A stretch of 64,000 bases of DNA from Hydractinia symbiolongicarpus (taxonomy: Eukaryota; Cnidaria; Hydrozoa; Anthoathecata; Hydractiniidae). This document shows positions 54,601 to 64,000 of the stretch, piece by piece. Position 1 is the stretch's first letter. Every line of letters starts with the position of its first letter. A model generated the notes under the pieces. The model did not search any database. It saw only the letters and a program-made list of their open reading frames with translations, and was not told the origin of the DNA. The stretch covers positions 24,249,001 to 24,313,000 of the forward strand of contig NC_079882.1 in assembly GCF_029227915.1 (NCBI RefSeq). Reading direction: 5' to 3'. A program made the translations under genes and the position numbers.

Positions 54601-57600
54601 TTTTGTTCCAGGGCGTGGCACTACAGATGTGATATTTTTACTCAGACAGCTTCAGGAAAAGTATTTAGGAAAGAGAAAGAATCTCTATTATGCCTTTGTA
54701 GATTTAGAGAAAGGTTTTGATAGAGTGCCACGTAAAGTTATTTGGTGGGCTATGAGAAAATTAGGTGTGGATGAGTGGCTAGTTACGATGGTTCAGTCTA
54801 TGTACAGCAATGCTAGAAGTCGTGTCAGGATTAACGATTCACTTAGTGATGAATTTAGTGTAAATGTTGGTGTACATCAGGGTTCAGTACTTAGTCCTTT
54901 GTTGTTTATTCTAGTCTTAGAAGCGCTGTCGATGGAGTTCAGAACAGGTTGTCCATGGGAGTTATTGTATGCAGATGATTTGGTTCTCATAGCAGAGTCG
55001 ATGAAAGAATTAGTTGAAAAGTTTGAGAAGTGAAAGAAAGGACTAGAAGAGAAAGGGCTGAAGGTAAACACAGCAAAGTCTAAAGTCATGATAAGTAGCA
55101 TTGCAGCCAAGTGTGACCTTGTAGTTGGAAAGTGGCCTTGTGGAGTTTGCAGGAAAGGGGTTGGTAGTAACTCAATTTTTTGTCAGACTTGCAAGCATTG
55201 GGTACATAAGAAGTGCAGTAGTATTAGTGGAAGGTTAAGAGCTGGCATACAGTTTGTATGCAAGCGTTGCAAAGGTGAGATTATAGAGAATGAAGTATTT
55301 CCAGCTTTAATGATGTACGACAGTGGCTCGTTAGAGATAGTTAAGAACTTCTGTTACTTAGGTGATATGTTGGGCAGTGAAGGGGGTGTTGGAAGAAGTG
55401 TTACTTGCAGGATAGGTTCTGCTTGGAAAAAGTTTAGAGAGTTACTTCCTTTATTGACTAGCAGAGTCCTGTCAATTGAGGTAAAAGGTAGGTTGTATGA
55501 GGCCTGTGTAAGAAGTGTTATGTTGTACGGTAGTGAGACATGGGCAGTGAAGCAGGAAGATCTTGACCGTTTAGACCGTTTAGATATGAGAATGGTTAGG
55601 TGGATGTGTAATGCCAGTCTGAGAGACAGAAAGAGTTCAGATGAGCTAAGAAGCAGGCTAAGTCTCCGTAGAATTAAAGATGTTATACAGATAAGAAGAT
55701 TGAATTGGTTGGGGCACTTGGAAAGAATGGAGGAGGATAATTGGGTAAGAAAGTGTAGAGACTTGATAGCTCCTGGGGCAAAGCCCAGAGGCAGACCGAG
55801 AAAGACTTGGCAGGAGGTTATAAGGACAGACTTGATAGAGAGGAAGTTGAGTTTAGATCTAACACAGTCTAGATCAGATTGGAAGAGGGTCATTAATATA
55901 CCCCGTCCAACCCATGCTAGCATGGAAAACGGACGTTAAGCCGAGAATGATGATGATGATGATGATAAAGGAACGTTATCTCAAAGTTTTAGTGGGAAGT
56001 CCAGCGAGTTTAATGGTTCATGGGGATGTTTTCTTGTCATTTTAGAACGAATTATGTCAATTTTTAAGCTTTAATGCATTATTTTTATTTTGGAACAAAG
56101 TATATGGAAATTTTTAGAATTCATGTATGAAATACAACAACATTTTGCTTAGAATGAACATATTTTCAATATTCTAGATCAAAGTATGATGTTATTAAGC
56201 TTTGTAAGAATTTGCTCGTCATTTATTAGAAGTCCGGTTTGACATTGTTTCAAAATTTATTTCAATAATACGTCATTAACACCTTCACATCGAAGTAGAA
56301 ATGATATTTTGGCAATCATATCAACAATGATTTTGGAATTTTTTTCCAAATCATTGGTTTATAAATTCAGGCAAATTTGCTGAAGTATGAAATGTCAAAT
56401 ATTATTGTCCTTTGTTGTACCTGATCCATGACAGGTGTCCCCCCAAAAATATGGTAATAAAATTTATGTTTATTTAGTATAATCACATGTTCATATCAAT
56501 GACAATGAATATATAAATGTACAGAAAGAAACAACTATGCTGAAAGCATTGCATTTATCTCTTTAAAAAAGTTAAGAATTTAAAACAGGTAAAAATGTAG
56601 GGATGATAAAGTAAGGATTCTTATTTTTATAACTCCCTAAATAATTCACAGCTTTTAAAGGATGACTTAGAATGTCAAAAGACAATATTATCATCATTTA
56701 GCTTAAGGTCTGAAAAAATATTGAGGAAAAATAATAATGATGAGTTTATCTTTATCTATATTATAATACCCATATACATCTGTCCGTCTGTCTGTCATGC
56801 AAAATGGTAGCTTAGCTGCGCAAGTAGCAAGACGCACGTAATCGGTATAACAGGGACGAGCAAACCCATGGATTTTTCCACGGGCTAACGATTAGTTTTA
56901 TAAAATATCATGCAGCCAATAACTTTTTGGACATTTAATGCCTTATATTTAAACTTAACCAAAGCAGGGATGACAAGTTGGTTAATTTAAGAATGTTCCA
57001 TATTGGATAACTTACTAATTAATTTTAGTAGAACTTTACCTAAATTTTCATAAAAACATTGACCTGATAATAAAGTTTAGGTGTGCATTTTACCTCTTTA
57101 AGTTTTGCATGGATGTTTACTATTAATGTGTGGTTGCGTTCGGTTCATTGCAAAGGCATGTCAAAGTAATTGTTTGTTTGTTTATAATGTTCTAACTATA
57201 ACTTTTTTTGCCAGGATTTGGACAGTCAAGTGGAACAACAACTTTTGGTACCACAACAACTACAGCAAGTGCATTATTTGGTGGACTTGGAGCACAAAGT
57301 ACAACTTCAACTGGTTTTGGAGGCTTTACTGGATTTGGTGCAAAAACCACTTCATCTGGGTTTGGTGGATTCGGTTTTGGAACAACAACGACCTCTGCTG
57401 GCACTGGTACAGATTAATTCATATATTTTGTTAGAACATGTGTCGACTGTCCAAACAAAAATGTTAAGTACACATCTATAGATGAGTGCTTTTTTTTAGG
57501 TTTTGGTTCTACCAGTTTAATTCCAGGTGATTAGGTTGCAAATTTGGTTTTGTTACTGTAATATGCATTTTTTATTTAATTCTATTATGTTGTTTTTTCG

Positions 57601-60600
57601 ACAATATGAGTTAACCACTTAAGACTAATTCGATTTTTTTTGTTGTTGTGATATATAGGTTTTGGTGCAAAATCGACTGCTACTGGTTTTGGTTTGACAA
57701 CAACACAACCAACATGGTCAATGGGTAAGTATATAATGTGATAGTGATTGCTAACCAACTGTTGGTGGCATTTTAGGGGAATTTATGTTTTTCTCTTTCA
57801 AGGTAAAAAAAAAATTTTAAGTAAGGTTTATAGATATTCGGGTTGGCAATCAGTTGCGGATGTAACAAAATTTTAATTAATCATGAAGTGCTATCTTGGA
57901 CTAGTAATATGTTAACTAATTCACCCTCTATAGTATCAATGCATAGTCAATAAAGGCTGTGGTAAAAATGTTTTTGGATGAAGTATCCATGAAGAAAACC
58001 TGTTTCCTGAATGATTTAGTGCAGATAAAAAAAAAATCGATCTATACATTTAATTTTTAACGATTTTAATAGTTTTCATATCTAAAGGGAGAGATTCACA
58101 CACAAAAAATTGATTGAAGAAGGAAATGCTACCATTGGAGAAAAGCTTTTCCTGGAGAAACCTGGAAAGAAACAAAAATATTTTTCCTTTTATGCAATCG
58201 TTCTGAGACTTTTAATCACATTTAGGGCAGCAGTCAACGCAACAGCAACAACAAGTTGTCGAAAATCCCTTGGCTATAATGACAAGTGCCTTGACAATGC
58301 CAACTTTGTTTGGTGATGAAAGAGATTCCATTATTGCAAAATTAAACCAACTGCAAGCACTATGGGGTCAAGGAAAAGCTTACTATGCTAATGCGCCACC
58401 AATACCTTTTGGTCCAGAAAACCCTTTCTCTAGATTCAAAGTAAGAGATTTTTTATTACATAGTAAAATGTTTTCTTACACTGTTCAGCCCTAAAAGTTT
58501 AAATTTTTAAATATCAGCAACTTTAGCAAGTTTGTAAATGTGGGAATTAAAGACCTGTTAAAAGTCTTCAATTATATTGTGTCACGAAATATGAAAATTT
58601 GAGTCATTGTCTTTTTTTTTATTTAAAGCTTTTGCATGTAACCGTGGCCATCATCAGTAATACAACTTTTTATTCCTACCAAAACATGTGTATACTAGTA
58701 CGCACTAAATTGTAAATAAGCTTGCCATGTGGGATACTTACCAGACACAAAATATTCCTTAGTAAATAAATATTATGCATATGACGTGATGTGCTTTAAC
58801 CTAAAAATATCTGAAATGTACAATGACCCCCCTGTCTCACTTCTTTTCCAATTCTAAAACACCTCTCTTCTACCATTTAAACAATTCTCTTCTGTATTAT
58901 AAAATAATGTTGGACTTATGTTATAGAGCTTAAAAAGTTGGTTAACAAGTCTTATTAAATTTTTTAAAAATCTCATTTTGTTCTCAAGATATTCACATTT
59001 AAAGAATTTCAGATTTAATTAGGCTGCATAAATTATGATGTCATATTAAGTAATAGCAACACAGGTGCTTCCGTCACTCACACTTCATCAACTGTTTTTG
59101 TTGTAGCCAGGGGTCCTGCTCTATTTTTTATTAAAAATATCAACAACAAAAAAAACAAAAGTAAAGCCAGACTACATTCCAGTAAGTTTCCAGCAAGCAT
59201 AATCACAAATAAAGTATCTTGAATCAACTTCGTTCTGTAAGTGCAGAGAAGTTAAATGTAAAACTTATTTAACAATAGAAAAAAGAGACAGCGAAATGGC
59301 TGTCAGAGTCCTCAAAATGTGTCACCCAAGCAAACTGTTGAAAAAAATAATGGAATATCTTGAATACAATACTGCAATATATTGTTACATAAAGATCTTG
59401 GCATGCCAATATAATGCATAAATTCTGAAACTTTAATACTTATTGTATTATTTGATTTTTTTTTTATTATGGTGAACTGGGAACTAAATTGCTTGTGTTA
59501 GATCTAAAATGTGAAATTGGTTAAGAGCTGAAATTCTGAGGCACAACAGACTCTTTATGTCATTATTATTTATTAGTCAACATACGCTTTTCTTACAGTC
59601 AATTGGCTATAGCTGTTTACCTACAGCCAAGGACAGTGATGGCTTTGTGTCACTTGATCTGAAACACAAAGAAGGTTACATAAAAGAAAATCAACAACAA
59701 CTCGTTGAAGCCCTACATAAATGTCTTGGAAGTAAACCAACATTATCTGTGTGTGTAGATGGCGTCAGAAGCTTGCCCAGTGACAGGTATAATCACGTGA
59801 CTTCTGCTTTTTATCTTAAAAATTTCCTCTTAAAATAGAAGGACATGTTTGTTGTTAGAGTTTGACAAGTTTTAATTTGTGGTATGTATGATATCATCAT
59901 AATGACTAAAAGCTTTTGCTCCCATTTATCAAGGCACCCTTCACAATGAGATTTACAATTTTGTTGGCAACTAAATTCTACAATCTATGACTTTTAAAAA
60001 TTGGTTGATATTTGTGTTGCTAAATTTTTGCTATTTTAGTGTTAAACAACATCATTTTTTACCTTGGGTTCCCTTTAAGGTTAAATTTCTGTTTTTTATA
60101 ATATATGTATTTGCAAAATAAATGTTTTTTTGTTCAATAATAATATCGTTTTTTAAAGCTAACCTAATTGGTGAGTGGTAGGTAAGCTTCAAAGTAAATA
60201 TAAATACCTTTAATCTCTCTGTTTTCCATTTTAAAATTTGCACAGCAGTACTTATTAGACCACTGTCCATCGAAAAGGAGAGCATGCATCAAACTTTTTA
60301 TCAATTTTAAGCTGAACATGTTGACAGATCACATATTATTAATTTATATTATGGAAAAAAGATTGATGGGGTAGATTGTCAATTTAAATTGATTGTATCA
60401 GGACGTTTTATTTCTTGCTTCAGTGTGGAACCATTGTTTTGTTTGTTACCTAAGAACAAGTGCTTCTTTCTTGCAATTCTCATTAAAAGGCATTTTAGGT
60501 ATTTACCTGACTCTAAATCTGTTTTTAGGTCTGAAGTTGTTATTTATGTTGTTGAAAGACAAACAAATGGCTCCACGCGAAGAATTTTAGCCACTGAACT

Positions 60601-63363
60601 CTATGCATTTCTTAGTCAGGATAACATCAAGGTTGGAAGTCTTACACTATGTGCTGTATAATTCAGTATTTGTAGTTTCTGGCTAAGTGTCAAAATATGC
60701 ACTTCTAAAATACAACAAATTTTTGGTAGAATTGCATTATTTAACAGTAAATGTGTGTAATCATTTTTGTTGCTCATAGTTCATTTTTAAATTTTGCATA
60801 CACTTTTTTTTTCTCTTCTAAATCTGTCAAGTTTTGATGTTTATCCTGCCAAACTAAAACAGGTAAATTTTTTTAGAATCAGTTAAAAACAATGGGTGTT
60901 GAAAACTTGGTAGCAAAGACAACTTTTACAGAATCACAATTAAAGCAGTTTCTTGATACTCCTCCTCTATGTGAGAATGAATTTATTGTGCTGATCTACT
61001 GTACATTTGTCTCTAAAGATTTAAATATATGTGGGTGAGCACTACATCAGTGACACCTAGTGTAAAATATGTGGACATAGTGTTTTGGATATGTAGAAAT
61101 CATAACAATTTATGACTTCAAATTGTTTATTAAGGTATTGATGCAATTTTATGGGAGCAAGCGAAAAAAGATAATCCTGATCCTGCAACGTACGTATTGT
61201 TGCAATGTTTGCACGAGCTGATGCTACGTGAAAAGTACTGGTGCAAAATTAAACTGTTTTAGAAAATTCTTTTCTGCTATAAAATTTGTCTAGTATTGCA
61301 TGGCAAAAAGAAACTTTTTTGGTAAAATGAATAAGAAATAAACTCTTCCAGTAAAATGCTCTTTGATTTTTTTTAGTTTAATACCAGTGCCTATGTTGGG
61401 CTTCAATGAATTGTTAACTCGTTTGAAACACCAGCAATATCAAAATACTCAGCATGAACGAAGACTTGACGTAAGGTTGTTTTTGGATACCTATAACAGC
61501 ACTAGGTATTTTTTCTATGTCAAACACAAACTTTGATTCTGACAAGGACTATATTTAAAGGTTTTTAAAAAGTTTGATATTATATTATTGTTTTATTATC
61601 TTTTCCCACTCGTGGTTGGTTAAGTATTTCTACATTCGCGAAGGTTTGTGGTGAAATCTTGTGTTCTTAATTGTGTTCTTAAGTCATTAAAAAGAATTAA
61701 AGTTCAGGGAGCCTTAATTCTTTTTAATTACTGATATTCACTCAGTACAATGTCAATTTCACATACGGATTATGTTATAAATATGTAACTTTTAAGATAG
61801 CATGTTTCTTAAAAAATCTTGTCCTACACTCCCAACCCCTTCCAATGAACAACCTCTAAAAAATTAATCCCGCAATCTTTTTGTTTAGTTAATTTCTGAA
61901 GAAATCGATACACTCCAGAAATCGCATTCGACGACTATTGCGAAATTGGCACAATATAAACGTAAACATCTTGAACTGGGTCATAGAGTGCTGGAGGTAT
62001 AAATTTTTTTGTTTATTTCGTGAGTTAGTATGCTCGGTTGGTTATAGACCTGTGTATTGGTAGCACTAATGTGACAGTGACTTTTAAAGATGAGATTAAG
62101 GAGTGGTGGAAAATGGCTTGATGTGTGTCATGCATTAATTTTTTTTTAATAAGAGCAGATGCGTGTAATATAGGATAAGAATCTGTAAATATATTTGATT
62201 TTGGATCAAAATGCGTGGCAATTCTATTTCGATTTTCTTTAGGTAATGATCAATTTAGAAAGTTCGCGAAAAATCGGATATGCAATTGAGCCATCTGAAG
62301 AGCAACTAAGGTTAATTTTTTACAAGTTATCATGTTTTTAAAAAACTTTTAGAAATATGAATGTAATATTTATTGCTATGTCAAATTTAGAATTCAACTA
62401 GAGTCTCTACAAGCAGAACTCAATGCGCCAATGCAATTTAAGGTTTTTTTTTTCATTTTAAATGTTTTGGTAATATCCAATGTGATCTCCCCCATCTTTC
62501 CTGTTATGTAATTGGTCTTTGACATTACTGTACCACAACTCATTAAGCTACATTGTAAGGTTTGACATTTTAATAGGGGCGTTTGAATGAACTGATGTCG
62601 CAGATACGTTTACAATCACAGATTAATAACAGACAGAGCAGTTCAGCGTACTCTTTAGATGAACATATCAAAGTAGAAATTAAACAGGTTAGCTTTAAAT
62701 TTGGTATCCCTGTAAATGTGATGTAGTTAAAGTGATTGGATTCGAACTTAGATCAACAAAAATTTTCACTGAAAAAAATATGTTACTTTGGACTGGTTTT
62801 TTTAGTTATGATATTTACATTTTCCTGTTTTTTATTTATTGATTTAACTTCGAACTGCAAACAATTAATTAAATAAAAGAATTTTATTATTTTGTAAAAA
62901 AATGATTCTGCTAAATCACGTACTATTTTTTTATTCCAAGTTAACTTGAAAACGAGACGTAGTAAAACAAGCTGACAATTGGTTGGCAAAGGTTAATTTT
63001 ATGTCAAAATATTGTAACATGCTAAATTGATCTCAAACCTAAAAGTAACAAAACATCTAAGGTTTTTAAAAACCTTAAAATTTGGGTTTTGTGTATTGCT
63101 TCATCACAGTGCTGTCGACTAAAAAATGTATTCGGCTTTATTCCAAATAAAAAGGAGAACTGTAAAAAAATCTGCAAGTTGTATGTTTTACTTTAATTGT
63201 AAAGTAATTTTGTGTAACAAAATAACTCTCTCTCCTTGTATAGCATCTCACGCAGCAACAAAACGGCCTTCTACAACTCATATCAATAATAAAAGACGAT
63301 TTCGAAGACTTAAAAATCATTGAAAATGGCGTTATGGACAGCATATACCAACCACGTCGATGA
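51664..63363 (+). CDS. NUP54: Nucleoporin Nup54, complete gene of 15 exons
   Basis: Exons: 51664-51784, 57215-57406, 57500-57526, 57659-57724, 58226-58440, 59599-59786, 60529-60631, 60877-60970, 61135-61189, 61377-61470, 61889-61996, 62243-62310, 62391-62442, 62577-62687, 63244-63363. All junctions are GT-AG and in phase; total 1614 nt, 537 codons plus stop (human Nup54 is about 507). Exons 1-4 encode the FG-repeat domain (ALFGGLG twice, GFGGF, TGFG). The conserved alpha/beta and coiled-coil part starts with NPLAIMTSALTMPTLFGDER and continues ENPFSRFK, QQQLVEALHKCLG, VIYVVERQTNGSTRR, LIPVPMLGF, ELNAPMQFKGRLNELMSQ and IISKDD-like ISIIKDDFEDLK near the C-terminus. In animals Nup54 forms the Nup62-Nup58-Nup54 channel complex of the nuclear pore. 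Exons 1-5 are joined at phase-1 introns, which lets FG modules vary. Intron 1 (5.4 kb) carries a SINE and a LINE. Confidence 0.96.
52345..52505 (-). mobile_element. tRNA-derived SINE in NUP54 intron 1
   Basis: Read on the minus strand: GGCGCCATAGTTTAGTTGTT (A-box), AAAACTCTCACACTTTGTGA (anticodon-arm-like), then CCAGGGTTCGATTCCCCTTG (B-box with a good T-stem). The acceptor stem pairs only partly and non-tRNA sequence follows, so it is a SINE head or tRNA pseudogene, antisense to NUP54. Confidence 0.65.
52750..52922. repeat. Dispersed repeat, copy 1 (NUP54 intron 1)
   Basis: TTGCTATTACTTAAATATGAC, CATCATAATTTATGCA, AAATTCTTTAAATGTG, ATCTTGAGAACAAAA and AACCAACTTTTTA blocks recur, reverse-complemented, at 58880-59052. 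Similarity ends at ATTTTATA, about where the LINE begins. Confidence 0.7.
52930..55968 (+). mobile_element. RTE-like LINE in NUP54 intron 1 (sense), nearly full length
   Basis: An apurinic endonuclease region, reverse transcriptase and C-terminal zinc finger are followed by a short 3' end and a (GAT)n tail (about 55948-55968). APE-type endonuclease, a single long product and a simple-repeat tail suggest an RTE-type element; the clade is an inference. The 5' boundary is approximate. It is in the same orientation as NUP54. Confidence 0.85.
52951..55939 (+). pseudogene. LINE endonuclease/reverse transcriptase with internal PHD-like zinc finger, broken
   Basis: Frame 52951-53262 holds the endonuclease start (MASVNVGTLRGRAGEVVEML, CCVQEVRW). 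It ends at an in-frame TGA (53260-53262), and about 25 bases later coding moves to another frame. The frame 53267-55033 carries GGDFNGHVG, QIDYFLVRKSD and SQHRLL (endonuclease), then FGFVPGRGTTD, YYAFVDLEKGFDRVPR, VGVHQGSVLSPLLF and LLYADDLVLIAES (RT, with both catalytic Asp motifs present). A TGA (55031-55033) interrupts it. The frame 55088-55939 begins after the stop in a continuing frame. It has CGVCRKGVGSNSIFC, CKHWVHKKC (a C4-H-C2 PHD-like finger), a region ending NWLGHLERM and a C-terminus PRPTHASMENGR. Three lesions, so not functional as it stands. Confidence 0.85.
57407..57499 (+). other. Very short NUP54 intron 2 next to a 27-nt exon
   Basis: A 93-base intron separates exon 2 from exon 3 (57500-57526), which encodes only nine residues (FGSTSLIP plus split Gly codons). 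Acceptor TTTTTTTTAG, donor of exon 3 GTGATT. Confidence 0.7.
58880..59052. repeat. Dispersed repeat, copy 2 (NUP54 intron 5), inverted
   Basis: Reverse-complement counterpart of 52750-52922 at high similarity. Both copies lie inside introns of the same transcript. Confidence 0.7.
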
Positions 63364-64000
63364 AACAAAAACACAACGGGAGCCGATGCAGGGCAGGTGT
63401 GACACATTGCCTTTTCCGTGATGTTTGTTTAGCGCATTGAGAAGATAATTGATGCCGGGAAAACGATACGTGTAATAGTATAAACAGAGGGACTTGATGT
63501 TTACTTAGCTGTGTAAACGAGTCAGGCAATGTTCAATTTTTACAGTGTTACAAATATAGAACAAACAGCAAAAATTATTTTAATATGTTGCAATATTTTT
63601 TATGTTTTTTGATATGTTATAAGTATTTATGTTAAAAGCTGTTTAGCTAACATTGCATGCAGACTATTGCTTCATGTTATCAACTATTGTCATGTAACAA
63701 AAATATTTTTAATTCTTTTCCTATCATGTGTTACAATACAAAAAAAAGTATCCTTTCTTTTGTCTATAGTGTATTTATTTGCACAGGTAGTTCAAGTTGA
63801 TACATGTTCTTATGGATTTTGTTATGGATGTAACTGGCCTGCGTTTATATTTTTTTGTTTTGTGTTACTTCTATGATGAAGTGTACATGGTTAACCGAAT
63901 TGCTTAAAAATCGTTTTATAATTGTTCATATCGTACTAGAGTTTTTTTTTGTATCTAAGGTATCATTAACTTATCATTAGCTACCCTTTTCAATTAGATC
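63364..64000. other. NUP54 3' flank, no further feature
   Basis: Presumably the 3' untranslated region and downstream DNA. No canonical AATAAA was found close to the stop codon. The short frames here are without motif. Confidence 0.5.

Noticed and set aside
57105-57434. Frames overlapping NUP54 exon 2 in other frames and on the other strand
   Set aside because: Shadows of the FG-repeat coding sequence.

Overview
This is an AT-rich, intron-rich animal genome window. It looks like an early-branching metazoan, most likely a cnidarian. Three things suggest this: a secreted TSP1/F5-8C/EGF protein built from phase-1 exons, an orthologue of the nucleoporin Nup54, and a mobile-element mix (pogo-like, Ty3/gypsy, Ty1/copia, Penelope-like with GIY-YIG, RTE-like LINE, TTAA- and TTA-targeting MITEs, tRNA-derived SINEs) that I associate with cnidarian genomes. 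The species cannot be fixed from the sequence alone. There is no sign of operons, CRISPR or other prokaryotic organisation.

Layout. 1-520: remnant of a pogo-type DNA transposon. 4313-15283 (minus strand): a split gene that I assembled from splice sites. Eleven exons join in phase into about 555 codons: signal peptide, thrombospondin type-1 repeat, discoidin (F5/8C)-like domain, an unrecognised Cys-containing region, a calcium-binding-type EGF, and a C-terminal region with one Asp-box-like motif. Its intron 2 holds a nearly intact Ty3/gypsy pol frame (10522-14550) without recognisable LTRs. 15780-18512: a purine-rich tract, a hairpin and a 30-bp tandem array. 18580-21030: a TTA-target MITE and dispersed repeats. 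21036-26733: a decayed Ty1/copia element with very short (about 77 bp) LTRs, into whose integrase a 1.1-kb TTAA-target MITE has inserted. 26740-51660: mostly non-coding, holding two degenerate satellites, a decayed Penelope-like element with a possible hammerhead ribozyme, a HIRAN-like pseudogene, small MITEs and SINEs, and a second 30-bp array in inverted orientation (48166-50428). 51664-63363 (plus strand): a complete 15-exon Nup54 gene of 537 codons, with a LINE and a SINE in its 5.4-kb first intron.

Only two host genes are supported: NUP54, a component of the central channel of the nuclear pore, and the secreted modular protein. They are unrelated in function. Everything else is mobile-element or repeat sequence. 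Long open frames in the two tandem arrays are artefacts of a 30-bp period divisible by three.
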